IMG/VR virus record: IMGVR_UViG_3300042387_000959
Location: 1 to 29,276 of that record
DNA length: 29,276 nt
Source of the DNA: a virus
Direction: 5' to 3' (one strand)
Of the stretch, positions 14,552-24,000 are shown in pieces; positions within the stretch are counted from its first letter, which is position 1; every line of letters begins with the position of its first letter. The notes below the pieces were generated by a model. It searched no databases. It was not told the origin of the DNA and saw nothing but the letters and a program-made list of their open reading frames with translations. The translations under genes and the position numbers were made by a program.

Positions 14552-15028
14552 CTATTCGTCATATAATGATGAAAGATTACTATCTTTCATTAATTTACCC
14601 TTACGACCTAAACCTTCGAGTGACGATGTTATTTTTTCTAATTCCTCTTTTAATTTTTTATTTTCCTCGGTTAATCTATTAATCTCATCTGAATTAGTGA
14701 CCTCAACCATAACTTCTTTTATGACCTCTTTAGTTATGATTTGAGTATCACCTTTTATCTCAACCGGAACTTCCTTTATTACTTCTTTTATGATTTCAAC
14801 TGGTTTTTCAACTATTCTATCAATAAACTTCTCAACGATTACTTCCTTAATAACTTCTTTCTCAACAACTGTATTTTGACCTTTTAATCCATTAGGTATC
14901 TCACCGTATTTAACAATGGTGAATCCTTTCTGAAATATTTCTTTTGCCAATTTTTCAGGGTCGGTAATATTGTTAATCTCACAATATTTTAAAAATTCAT
15001 TATCTAATGTTAAGGAGGATTTCTGCAT
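14552..15028 (-). CDS. Lys/Glu/Val repeat (KEVIKEV) protein
   Basis: The 158-aa protein has a small N-terminal helical domain (MQKSSLTLDNEFLKYCEINN ... ITDPEKLAKEIFQKGFTIVK). Then come repeats of the type VEKEVIKEVIVEKFIDRIVE and KEVIKEVPVE (about 54-110), a coiled coil (EINRLTEENKKLKEELEKIT), and a polar C-terminus. Such (K)EV(I)KEV repeats probably form an extended rod. The N-terminal part resembles a short DNA- or protein-binding helical domain, but no family is certain. It overlaps the gp47-like gene by 29 bp, so it is translated with the recombination proteins. Confidence 0.6.
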   Translation of the reverse strand: MQKSSLTLDNEFLKYCEINNITDPEKLAKEIFQKGFTIVKYGEIPNGLKGQNTVVEKEVIKEVIVEKFIDRIVEKPVEIIKEVIKEVPVEIKGDTQIITKEVIKEVMVEVTNSDEINRLTEENKKLKEELEKITSSLEGLGRKGKLMKDSNLSSLYDE

Positions 15029-15806
15029 TGTTTTCTATATCGGAAATGTCTATTATTGAAAAATTTAAAAACGGTTGTTCATTATCAATGTCATGTGTTG
15101 TGTACTCTTCAGATTCAACATCATAAATTCCATACCCATGGAAGTTAACCGTTTCACCAAAATTTTGTTGGATTAATGAACCAATCATGAATGCTCTACC
15201 ACCACCAGCTAAATCAAACATTTGTCTCTTATGTATATCACCACACAGTACAATATCTAAATTTACAAAGTTTAATGGTGAATATGCGTTGTCAAATTCA
15301 AATCCTAAGTCAGTAGATAGACCCTGAATCGGACCATGAAATAAACCAACATATAAACTATCGTCTTCTTTTACAAAATCGGGTCTTTGATTGTGTTGAT
15401 ATAACGAATATACAACCCATTTAACGTTGTTATCATCGTAGATACCACTATCTCTATAATAAGTGATATTTGGGTCATTTAATAACTCCACAACGGGTGT
15501 TATACTATCAACTCTTGAGTGATTGTTTTCTAAAAAGTCGTGATTACCGGGAATTATTATTAATTTACCGATTTTATCGACAATTTGTTTAAAAAACCAT
15601 GAAGTTAATAACATTTGTTCGTTAGACACATTAATTTTTTGATGAGCAATGTCACCAGCAATAACTACTCTAATTTCATCGTAGTCATAACCCTCAACTT
15701 GTTTCTTAACATCCTCTAAAAGTAGTTTAAACTGTTTTTTGTACATATCATGTAACTGAAATGTTCTGATATGTAAATCAGCGATGTGAATTATTTTTTT
15801 TATCAT
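15000..15806 (-). CDS. gp47-like recombination nuclease subunit (SbcD/Mre11 type)
   Basis: The 268-aa metallophosphoesterase carries the five expected motifs: DLH (D10, H12), AGDIAH (D52), IPGNHD (87-90), the FHG histidine (H157) and CGDIHKR (188-194, with Asp replacing the first His of the usual GHxH, as is common in phage gp47 proteins). It is the nuclease partner of the gp46-like ATPase at 11272-13614. Four genes lie between their starts, instead of the direct adjacency usual in T4. The ATGA overlap with the upstream nuclease gene shows translational coupling. Confidence 0.9.
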   Translation of the reverse strand: MIKKIIHIADLHIRTFQLHDMYKKQFKLLLEDVKKQVEGYDYDEIRVVIAGDIAHQKINVSNEQMLLTSWFFKQIVDKIGKLIIIPGNHDFLENNHSRVDSITPVVELLNDPNITYYRDSGIYDDNNVKWVVYSLYQHNQRPDFVKEDDSLYVGLFHGPIQGLSTDLGFEFDNAYSPLNFVNLDIVLCGDIHKRQMFDLAGGGRAFMIGSLIQQNFGETVNFHGYGIYDVESEEYTTHDIDNEQPFLNFSIIDISDIENNAEILLNIR

Positions 15807-16657
15807 TTTAAATATTGTTTTATGTTCATTTGCATAACACCTTGACTTATTTCTGATGGTACTTTATATTCATCAAATGTTCCATTTTCTTTTAAGTGTG
15901 TAACAACACACCCTAATAGTTTCAAGTCTTCAAATTTAGTGTTTTGTAACATCTTTATCAGCAATTTTGCGTACAATGGTAATTGCACATAATAATGTGT
16001 TAATGCTGTGTCATGATAGTTTTCAAAAGGGTGTAACATCCAACCTGTATATGGTTGAACTAAGAAGTTCTTTGGTTGATTTGTCTTCCAATCTGTCACA
16101 ACAATACCAAAATTGTCTTTAGTTTTGTTTAACATCAACCATATTTTATCTGGTTGACCTGTGTACCCTAATTCAGGGTCACCTAAAACAATCTCAGTAT
16201 CCAATAGTACTGCACCTCTTGAAATCATTAGGTCAATAAACTCTTTACCGGCTGAAATCATTCTGTCACTCTTATCAATTTGAACATCGTCACACTCAAA
16301 TATAGGTCGTCTAATCTCTTTATAGTTATCATATCTACCAATTAAGTCAAACTCCAATTCATAGTGTACTCTACTACCTAAGTTAGTTGAATAGTCTCCT
16401 GCTTTCTTCCATTTTTCTAATAGAATGTTAGCTTCGTATTCATCCCCATCACTCATTTGTAATGCCTTTGTATCGGCATCAAATGGTATATAAAACTTTT
16501 TTAAAACTTTGGAAACGGATGGAAAATTTGACCTAATTTTTCCATTTGTATCTTTCATGTAGTAAATGTGGTCTTCCTCAATAAAGGTCAACTCTAACTC
16601 TTTTCTTTTTTCCTCAAGAGTGTTTCTTATTTCTTCTGCTATTTTATGTAAATCCAT
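15803..16657 (-). CDS. PD-(D/E)XK nuclease, RecB/Cas4-like
   Basis: The 284-aa protein shows the motifs of RecB-family exonucleases in order: GSRVHYELE (H98), LDTEIVLGD (E155), GYTGQPDKIWLM (D170), VVTDWKTNQP (D189-x-K191) and HYYVQLPLYAKLL (Q-x-x-x-Y). These are the residues that bind two metal ions and cut DNA ends or flaps. No iron-sulfur cysteine cluster is evident, so it is closer to phage RecB-type exonucleases than to Cas4. It is coupled to primase by a TAATG junction and to gp47 by ATGA, so it probably acts in replication-recombination. Confidence 0.85.
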   Translation of the reverse strand: MDLHKIAEEIRNTLEEKRKELELTFIEEDHIYYMKDTNGKIRSNFPSVSKVLKKFYIPFDADTKALQMSDGDEYEANILLEKWKKAGDYSTNLGSRVHYELEFDLIGRYDNYKEIRRPIFECDDVQIDKSDRMISAGKEFIDLMISRGAVLLDTEIVLGDPELGYTGQPDKIWLMLNKTKDNFGIVVTDWKTNQPKNFLVQPYTGWMLHPFENYHDTALTHYYVQLPLYAKLLIKMLQNTKFEDLKLLGCVVTHLKENGTFDEYKVPSEISQGVMQMNIKQYLK

Positions 16658-17595
16658 TAGTCTAATTTAAATTCTTTATAATCTTGTAAATTACCCTGTA
16701 AGTCGGCAATATCCTTATCTTTTGGTAATTTAACAATGTTAATTTTACCCATTAATTTACCACAATTCATTTTATGATATAACTTCTCAGCATCACCCCA
16801 CGCATCCCCATCCAAAACAATCGTAACCTCGTTTCCATTTTCATATATTTTTGTATATAGTAAATCACTTATGTATTTACCTAACATTGGTATCGCATTG
16901 TCTAAAAATATTGAATCAAATACTCCCTCAACAAGATATATTTTTTTATTCCAATCGATTAGACTTTCATTGAAAATGATTAATTCCTTTTGAACATCAG
17001 GATTCTTATATTTCATTTTTGTTTTTGACAAATATGAACGAGCAATAAAGTAATTGATTTTTCTTTGTTCATTATATGATGGGATTATAATCCTGTTTTC
17101 ATAATTTCCCCCATAACAAAAACCAATATTGAATTTCCTAATTATCTTATCATCTATGTTTCTTTTTTTAAGATAAGTCATTGCCGTTTTGTAATGATGT
17201 GATAGTTTCATACCTAAACTCACATCATTTAACGGTACAAATTCAACAGGTAATTTAACTTCTTTTTTAATTGGTTGTACAAATTCAACATCTTCCGGTT
17301 TTAGTAACTCATATCTTTTAAGATGTTTTTGATTTCCATGCTTCTTGATTAATTTATAAATTGAGCCATGGGTATTGTTTGTTTCAGCACATGACCAACA
17401 TTTATAGACACCTCTTCTATAATTAACTTCTAAGTTACCTTTACCATCCCCATCATCTAAACCCTTGATTTCGTAAGAGCAAATGGGACAATCAAAAGAT
17501 ATCTGACCCTTGTAATCATTGTGCATTCTATATTCACCTAGAATATCTTCTAGAATATCTATAACTGGTGCATATTCCGTTGCGACTGATGACAT
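16657..17595 (-). CDS. DnaG-like primase (zinc finger plus TOPRIM)
   Basis: The ATG at 17595 (MSSVATEYAPVIDILED) is chosen over the in-frame TTG at 17613, which lies inside the promoter-like repeat. It gives 312 aa. An N-terminal zinc-binding fold uses CPIC (C36, C39) and CWSC (C66, C69). The TOPRIM_N-type region contains FNIGFCYGGNYENRIIIPSY (about 155-174). The TOPRIM core has LVEGVFDS (E223) and VLDGDAWGDAE (D262, D264). This is the bacterial-type primase that makes RNA primers for the lagging strand and would work with a helicase encoded elsewhere. It heads a tightly overlapping operon with the nuclease and gp47 genes. Confidence 0.88.
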   Translation of the reverse strand: MSSVATEYAPVIDILEDILGEYRMHNDYKGQISFDCPICSYEIKGLDDGDGKGNLEVNYRRGVYKCWSCAETNNTHGSIYKLIKKHGNQKHLKRYELLKPEDVEFVQPIKKEVKLPVEFVPLNDVSLGMKLSHHYKTAMTYLKKRNIDDKIIRKFNIGFCYGGNYENRIIIPSYNEQRKINYFIARSYLSKTKMKYKNPDVQKELIIFNESLIDWNKKIYLVEGVFDSIFLDNAIPMLGKYISDLLYTKIYENGNEVTIVLDGDAWGDAEKLYHKMNCGKLMGKINIVKLPKDKDIADLQGNLQDYKEFKLD

Positions 17596-17600
17596 AGTAG

Positions 17601-17621
17601 AAAGTATAAACAAAAAAAATT
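17601..17621 (-). promoter_or_regulatory. Promoter-like 21-bp repeat, copy 1 (primase)
   Basis: Sense strand: AATTTTTTTTGTTTATACTT plus T, ending 5 nt before the primase ATG at 17595. An identical 21-bp copy lies at 17732-17752, and related sequences precede the genes at 691 and 14513. The TATACT box near the ATG would give a very short leader. Confidence 0.5.
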
Positions 17622-17641
17622 GAAATAAAAAATTTGTAAAT

Positions 17642-17677
17642 AAAAAAAGACGGAAGTGTACACCAACAACTTCCGTC
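17642..17677 (-). terminator. Intrinsic terminator before the primase gene
   Basis: On the minus strand, GACGGAAGT pairs perfectly with ACTTCCGTC (9 bp, 11-nt loop) and is followed at once by seven T. It would end leftward transcripts from the tail tube/RuvC region or from the candidate small RNA, insulating the primase operon. Confidence 0.8.
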
Positions 17678-17680
17678 CTA

Positions 17681-17708
17681 TACCATTGTACATTGTGCTA
17701 CAATGGTA
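17681..17708. repeat. Perfect 10-bp inverted repeat
   Basis: taccattgta at 17681-17690 and tacaatggta at 17699-17708 flank the 8-nt loop cattgtgc. On the plus strand a T7 run follows after 7 nt (17716-17722), so it may also act as a weak rightward terminator or a protein-binding operator. Confidence 0.7.
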
Positions 17709-17731
17709 CGATATGTTTTTTTACTGTAAAT

Positions 17732-17752
17732 AAAGTATAAACAAAAAAAATT
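17732..17752 (-). promoter_or_regulatory. Promoter-like 21-bp repeat, copy 2
   Basis: It is identical over 21 bp to the element at 17601-17621 but precedes no start codon; the two hairpins follow instead. It is the best evidence that the hairpin region is transcribed on its own. Confidence 0.4.
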
Positions 17753-17768
17753 AAATAACCAAATTAAT

Positions 17769-18245
17769 TTAATAATTTAATATAACATTCGATACACTCA
17801 TGTTTAGTGTAATATCGGCCAATTCATCAGAACTATAGTCTAAATCACCAAAATTGACAGAATTAATTGCTCCCCATATTGACCAATCTGAAACCACAGT
17901 TCCAACTGGGTCTAACATTTGAAGTTTTATAACCAATGGATTATAAAATATTTGTCCACCTATGAGTTCATAAATTCTTTGTGACGTGGATGGACTTATT
18001 GGGTCATATAATGTAAATTGTATATCATCCCATGTGACTAAACCATTGTTAAATGTTGCTGAGGGTCTTGATGTCATTCTAACAAGATAGGGTGATATGT
18101 TGAAAATTTCAGGAAAGGTAACCAAGAATCTATTTTGCCTCATTGGTTCAAATGCGGGAATAAACACTCCATTTTGACGTGGGGTGTTATCAACCACTTG
18201 ACCCGGTTTATCCACATAACCTCTAAACAATTTAAAATTAGACAT
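17769..18245 (-). CDS. T4 gp19-like tail tube protein
   Basis: The 158-aa protein fits the gp19 tail tube family in length and sequence character: RQNRFLVTFPEIFNISPYLV near residue 37, a middle DDIQFTLYDPISPSTSQRIY, then LVIKLQMLDPVGTVVSDWSI and GAINSVNFGDLDYSSDELAD, ending in a beta-strand (ITLNMSVSNVILNY). The G-x-V-x-x-x-W and V-x-F-G-x-L-D-Y-x-x-D-E signatures are characteristic. Subunits would stack as hexamers to form the inner tube of a contractile tail, supporting a myovirus. The gene lies 1 bp after the RuvC-like gene. Confidence 0.85.
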   Translation of the reverse strand: MSNFKLFRGYVDKPGQVVDNTPRQNGVFIPAFEPMRQNRFLVTFPEIFNISPYLVRMTSRPSATFNNGLVTWDDIQFTLYDPISPSTSQRIYELIGGQIFYNPLVIKLQMLDPVGTVVSDWSIWGAINSVNFGDLDYSSDELADITLNMSVSNVILNY

Positions 18246-18246
18246 G

Positions 18247-18855
18247 TTAATCTTTTAAACCGTTTTTCATCATATTAACATAACCAATAACCGCAGTAGC
18301 CGCATCACTCATGTCGTAGTTTTCTTTTTTAAGTTGTCCCGTTTTACCGTATAACCATTCAACTTCAGGACAAACAGAATTTACGTTTTCCCAAATGATA
18401 TGTTTTTTATCGATGTCTTTTGGTAATCCACCAAATAAAACATTTTTACCCTTATCATTTTGTCCAACTAAACTTGGGAATGCAAATTTTCTCGCATTGT
18501 AAGTTGAGATAAAAGTGGGTACAATACCTAACATATCATAACAACATTTTAAAATCATTGTGTTGTATCTCAACAACGTTCCGACCGTATAAATGTTGTT
18601 TGAATTCAACAAAGGTTCTTCAATAACTATTTTAGTTATCCCCACATCCTTATAATTCTCTAAGTGTTCTCTAAAAGCGTCCGCTTTTTTTAACATCTCT
18701 TCGATTTTATCTTCTGGTTGTGGTTTTATTTTCGGTGAGAAATGTGTTAATTCTAATAATTTAGAAGAATTAATATCGAATAACGCCCACCCGGTGGTCT
18801 TAGTTGAAATGTCCAATCCCAAAATTTTGGGAGCATTCTTTAGTTTTATACTCAT
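18247..18855 (-). CDS. RuvC-like Holliday junction resolvase
   Basis: The 202-aa protein has the RNase H-like fold pattern of RuvC-type enzymes: ILGLDISTKTTGWALFD (D15) at the first strand, ITKIVIEEPL (E79/E80), and a C-terminal NYDMSDAATAVIGY helix with D181 and D184 as acidic metal ligands. Such enzymes resolve branched DNA before packaging and could replace T4 gp49 (endonuclease VII), which has an unrelated fold. It is packed with the tail tube gene, 1 bp apart, mixing DNA-processing and structural genes in one transcript. Confidence 0.82.
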   Translation of the reverse strand: MSIKLKNAPKILGLDISTKTTGWALFDINSSKLLELTHFSPKIKPQPEDKIEEMLKKADAFREHLENYKDVGITKIVIEEPLLNSNNIYTVGTLLRYNTMILKCCYDMLGIVPTFISTYNARKFAFPSLVGQNDKGKNVLFGGLPKDIDKKHIIWENVNSVCPEVEWLYGKTGQLKKENYDMSDAATAVIGYVNMMKNGLKD

Positions 18856-18894
18856 ATAAGAATATATACGGGATATTTTTAAGAAAGTAAAGTC

Positions 18895-21054
18895 TTAGAA
18901 ATCTATCTTGACAGCAAACACTTGAGTACCACTTCTTTTTATTGGGTTAGAAACTTTACCAATAACAAGAACTTCCTTGTTTTCATTTAATAAAGCAACT
19001 TCGGTAATTCTTTTCATTTGTCCTGTGGTGTATGTTGGGTTTTGTGTTGTTAAAAACTGAGACGATGGTAAGTTAACCATAAAATTCATTTTTTCAATGT
19101 CGGTTGCCCTTACTAATCTAACACTACCGGGGAATGGTTGTTCGTCACCAAATTGAGGTAAATTTGTATTATTATTATTCGGTACATTTCCCAAGAATTC
19201 CTCAATATCGTAAAATGGTGCATTATCATATGAATCAAAATCCACAATAAATGAAACATCAACTAAACTATCGGGGTCAATCAGATTACCAATCTTTGTT
19301 GTTCCTGATGTCATGTCAACCATTTTCCAATCATTTGGTGTTGGTAGTTCTCCTAAATTTGTTTTTTGTATTAGTATATGGAATTTAGTTGCGATGAAAC
19401 CATTAGTTGCGTCACACGGTTGATTCGATGACATCATATTTGAGAAGAAATCACCCGTAAATTTAACATATAAATTTGATGGCATTTGATAAAAAGTACT
19501 TCCGCTAGTAACATTGAATTTACTATAATAGTTACATGGTAAGCCATTTAATGATGTATCTCCACTATAAGTAAACATATATGTTACCCATGTTGTTTCT
19601 TCCACATTGCCCTGAAAAAACGAATTTGCGGATGCAATGTCACTTGGTATATAACTAATTTTTGGTGCAGGTAATGTGTATCTTCTATTTGATTTATAAT
19701 CAAGAATTGCAACTAACTCTTGGTCATCAAATACCACAATTTTATTATTTACAAAAACCTTTCCAACTTTATTCCCATTTTCATCTAATAGATAATGGAA
19801 CTTTAATCGTTGATTTGGATTTACTCTTGAATTAACATAGTAGTCAGTTGTGTCCATGGTAAATAACGCACCTATAGTGTCACCACTATTTCTATGATAT
19901 TGTATAAATGGAATATAAACTTCAAAATATTCTAAATCAGTAATTGTACCTACAACATCGTTTTCTAACAATGCATCACCCTCAACATTGTTTGTTGAAA
20001 TGTAATCATCATATTTGAAAAATCTTTCTGGGTCATTTTTTAAATCACCTAATTCTGAATAATGGATAATTACAACACATCTTTGTTCTTCGGGTGATAC
20101 TTCAATTTGTTCATTATATGAATTATAGTAAGAAGTTGGGTAACTTAATGTTCCACCGGTAAAGTTGCTAAATGTTTGTCCACTTGATGTGGTGTAACCT
20201 AAAAATTGTTTTGTTGAAACATGTTTATTTGATGTAAACCCTGATAGACTTTCATCTACACCTGTACCAAAAAATGCGGTAGAATCAAATCCAATTGGTT
20301 TGTCACCCCAAACAACTTCCATTTTCCATGGATTCAATTGTTGCGATGGGTCAATCTCGGCAGGTCTACAACTTGGATTAAATTCAACACTTATTGGAAA
20401 TTCATTTTCACATGAATTACAGATAACTTGAACATTACCTGTACATCCCGTTAATATAGGTGTTGGTCTATCAATTGAAAGTGTGTTACCACTAACAGAT
20501 AAAACTTTATAAACTAAACTTGAAGATTGTCCTGTAATCACCGGATAATTAGGGTCAGTTCCGCAAAATTGACTGAAAACTAATGTAATGTACTCACAAT
20601 TATTAAAACTACTACCCGTTGGAACAGTAATTGAAGACGAACCATTAATATTTGAAATAGAAATACTTTGTGTGGTACATTCAATAGATGTTCCTGTACA
20701 ATCTGTTGGGTCGTATTCTTTATATTCACTAACAAATCCCGCAGGTCCCATTACGTTTCTTATTGTATCAGTTGTTGACATCTGAATAGGAACACCGTAA
20801 ACGGTTGATGTTGCTGAATTATCAATTTTATAAGGATATTTTATTCCACCTTCTTTATCCATTGGTGAAAAAACGGATTGATGGGGTATTAAACCTAATC
20901 CGGTAAAGTTATCAAATGGAGTTGTATAATCGAATTCGGAATCACCAATTTGAAAATATGATATGTTAAAATTACCCTTTGAGATATAGTTTCTTCCCTT
21001 TTGGGTTATTCTCACAGATAGGAATTCTGAATTATTTTTACTTAAAAAGCTCAT
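18895..21054 (-). CDS. Large tail/baseplate-associated structural protein
   Basis: This 719-aa, beta-rich, Ser/Thr/Asn-rich protein starts MSFLSKNNSEFLSVRITQKG, then NISYFQIGDSEFDYTT. The opening resembles the first domain of phage tail-collar or baseplate fibre proteins (R-I-T-x-K-G, then F-Q-x-G-D). The C-terminus ITEVALLNENKEVLVIGKVS with a final FAVKIDF resembles the end of DUF3751-type tail fibre domains. A Cys-containing insertion lies at about 120-230 (DCTGTSIECTTQSIS; VICNSCENEFPI). It probably connects tail and host-contact proteins encoded next (21093-29276). The exact family is uncertain. Confidence 0.65.
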   Translation of the reverse strand: MSFLSKNNSEFLSVRITQKGRNYISKGNFNISYFQIGDSEFDYTTPFDNFTGLGLIPHQSVFSPMDKEGGIKYPYKIDNSATSTVYGVPIQMSTTDTIRNVMGPAGFVSEYKEYDPTDCTGTSIECTTQSISISNINGSSSITVPTGSSFNNCEYITLVFSQFCGTDPNYPVITGQSSSLVYKVLSVSGNTLSIDRPTPILTGCTGNVQVICNSCENEFPISVEFNPSCRPAEIDPSQQLNPWKMEVVWGDKPIGFDSTAFFGTGVDESLSGFTSNKHVSTKQFLGYTTSSGQTFSNFTGGTLSYPTSYYNSYNEQIEVSPEEQRCVVIIHYSELGDLKNDPERFFKYDDYISTNNVEGDALLENDVVGTITDLEYFEVYIPFIQYHRNSGDTIGALFTMDTTDYYVNSRVNPNQRLKFHYLLDENGNKVGKVFVNNKIVVFDDQELVAILDYKSNRRYTLPAPKISYIPSDIASANSFFQGNVEETTWVTYMFTYSGDTSLNGLPCNYYSKFNVTSGSTFYQMPSNLYVKFTGDFFSNMMSSNQPCDATNGFIATKFHILIQKTNLGELPTPNDWKMVDMTSGTTKIGNLIDPDSLVDVSFIVDFDSYDNAPFYDIEEFLGNVPNNNNTNLPQFGDEQPFPGSVRLVRATDIEKMNFMVNLPSSQFLTTQNPTYTTGQMKRITEVALLNENKEVLVIGKVSNPIKRSGTQVFAVKIDF

Positions 21055-21092
21055 TTTGGTTATTTATTTATTTTTTTCATTTAATTTTATTT

Positions 21093-24000
21093 TTAACATA
21101 TCATTCCTGAACATGGATGTGTTAAATCAGTTATAGTTGAATTTGATGGTACAGTAGGTACTCCAGTTCGTATGGTGTAATAAGATAAACCGTATGACCA
21201 AAGATTCATAATACACATTGTATATGTTCCAGATGTATTAAATGTTCTTGTATTCCAACTACCATCACACTCCTGAACTCTCACATATAATGTGCCGCCG
21301 TCAGATACTGCATAATCAGTTGGGTCAAAGTAAACCTCATGACATGTACAATTTTGATTTAATTCACATTCATTCGCGGTCAGGGTTATTTGACCTACTC
21401 CTCGTACTACTACCGTATTCTCACATGCACATACAAAAACAACATCATTTTGGTCTACTTGTACCCAACTATAAGGTATTGTTTCGGTATTTCCATTTTG
21501 ACAATTTATGTATTCTATATCTCCACCATCATTTACATTCGGGAATAAAATTTGATATGTTTTACAAGCACAACTAAATGGTGTTGGTGTTGGTGATGTT
21601 GTCGGTGTTGGTGATGGAACTACAGGTGTTATAGTATTAGTTGGGGTTATGGTTCTAGTTGGGGTTATTGTTGGGGTTATGGTATTAGTAGGTGTTATAG
21701 TTGGAGTTATGGTATTAGTAGGTGTTATAGTTGGAGTTATGGTATTAGTAGGTGTTATAGTTGGAGTTATGGTATTAGTTGGGGTTGGGGCGATAGGTAG
21801 TCCACAACAATCATCTAAATTAACTCTGTAAATATTTTGACAACATCCAACACAATCCAATTTTACGTAAATTTCAAGTAAATTAGGGTTGATACCAGTT
21901 AAATTACAAGTACTTCCAGATGGTAATGAAACACAATATGTAGAACCTGTAACTGTTGACTCGGTTAAACCTGTATAAACTGTACAATCACTATAAATTG
22001 AGTTTGATGTTATATTAATTATTACACCTTTAGGTGTTACTGTATCCCTAACACATGGTACTCCCGGTGATGATGTAACTGATGGTGTTATTGTTGGTGT
22101 TGGTGTTAAAGTGTTTGTTGGTGTTATCGTTATAGTTGGGGTAAGAGTATTGGTAGGTGTTGGTGTTATCGTTATAGTTGGGGTAAGAGTATTGGTAGGT
22201 GTTGGGGTAATTGTATTTGTTGGTGTTACAGTTGGAGTTAATGTATTAGTTGGTGTTACCGTTGGGGTTGGAGTTGGGTCCACACATGTTCCCTCTCCAA
22301 GTATTTCAATCGAGACTCCTAATTCAACTAAATTATTTGTAAATCCTGATGTTGCAGGTAATAAACAAACACACTCTAAAATCATGACACTATTACCCAA
22401 AATGGAAACATCATAGATAACAGTTCCATCACATTTTACCCAATCAAATTGATAGTCATTAGGTGTGGTGTTAGTTAAAGTATAATCGTTACAAGGTGAG
22501 CAACCTATATTATTACACAATAAAGGTTCTTCTATAATTAAATCTAATGTTACATTTTGTACAGGTGGAATATCATCAACTGTACATGTCCAACAACCAC
22601 TATTAGTTCCCCCACTATATGTTTGTCCAATAATACCAGGTACATCGTTTAATACATAATAATCACCACAACAACTTTTAAATTTATATGATTGTGTTGT
22701 AGTCGGTGTTATTGATGGAGTAACTGTAGGGGTTAAAGTATTTGTTGGTGATGGTGAACCTCCCGGAGTTTGAGTATTGGTAGGGGTAAGAGTATTAGTT
22801 GGTGTGATTGTATTGGTAGGTGATGGTGAACCTCCCGGAGTTTGAGTATTGGTGGGGGTTAGGGTATTTGTTGGTGTTAACGTATTTGTGGGAGTCAGAG
22901 TATTAGTTGGTGTTAGAGTATTAGTAGGTGTTATCGTTATAGTTGGAGTGACAGTATTGGTAGGTGATGGTGAACCTTCCGGTGTTTGAGTGTTAGTCGG
23001 TGTTAAGGTATTTGTTGGAGTTAGAGTATTAGTTGGTGTGATTGTATTTGTGGGAGTTAAGGTATTAGTAGGTGTTAAAGTTGGTGTTTCAGTTGGTGTG
23101 GGGGTTGGACAGGGATTTTCAAGTAAACAAGCATTACAATCGGGAAAAAATAACCCGAGTGTTTTGGTAGGATAAATTGGATTATATGGTAACGCACCAC
23201 TATTAACACTATAACATTTACCGTCAATAATATATGTGTCAGGAAGATTTAAAATCGTCCCCATAATATTAAAATACACATCTTCTTCACCGCCACAACA
23301 ATTTGTAAATGCGTATAAATAAATTGGTGTTGATGGGGTAACTGTTGGTGTAATTGTATTGGTTGGTGTAATTGTATTTGTTGGTGTGTTTGTTGGAGTT
23401 AATGTATTTGTTGGTGTTGGTGATGGGATATCATTAAATGATGGTGATGGTGTAATCGTATTAGTTGGAGTAATCGTATTAGTTGGAGTAATCGTATTAG
23501 TCGGTGTTAGGGTATTAGTCGGTGTTAGGGTATTTGTTGGAGTAATCGTATTAGTCGGTGTTAGGGTGTTTGTTGGGGTTAATGTTGGGGTTAATGTGTT
23601 TGTTGGAGTAACTGTTGGTGTTGGGGCAATAAAACAGTCATCATCACTTGTACATGGTGAACCTGCTGTTAACCATGATGAATATGTATTATATTGAGTA
23701 TCATATGCAAAATAATACGAATTACTGGGTGGTGTGGCACTTAAACATTTACCCAAAACACCCGCAGTTGTTGTTGAACCCGTTATTTCAGTAGTTAATA
23801 CTCCGCATGGTGTATATGTAAAAAAAACCTTACCATTTAATGATGGGTCAGTATTTTCAATTGCACTTTCTAAATCAGTTTGTGTAACCTCAAGTGAATG
23901 ACAAAAACAATCACTTTGAGGTGTTGGTGTTGGGGTAAGGGTGGGCGTTAATGTTGGAGTTGGGGTTACAGAAGAACATGGGGGACATTCACCCGATTCA

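Larger units (their letters stand above)
17642..17728 (-). ncRNA. Candidate small phage RNA with two hairpins
   Basis: Promoter-like repeat copy 2 (17732-17752) is followed on the minus strand by a leader of about 20 nt. Then comes a perfect 10-bp hairpin (TACCATTGTA/TACAATGGTA, 17681-17708, 8-nt loop), 3 nt, and a 9-bp terminator hairpin with T7 (17642-17677). No open reading frame of note lies here. Promoter, structured body and terminator together would yield an RNA of roughly 85-90 nt. The family is not recognised; it could instead be just a terminator region of the tail operon. Confidence 0.4.

Noticed and set aside
17642-17728. The two-hairpin region as a tRNA
   Set aside because: There are only two simple hairpins, with no acceptor-stem pairing, no anticodon arm and no T-loop sequence.
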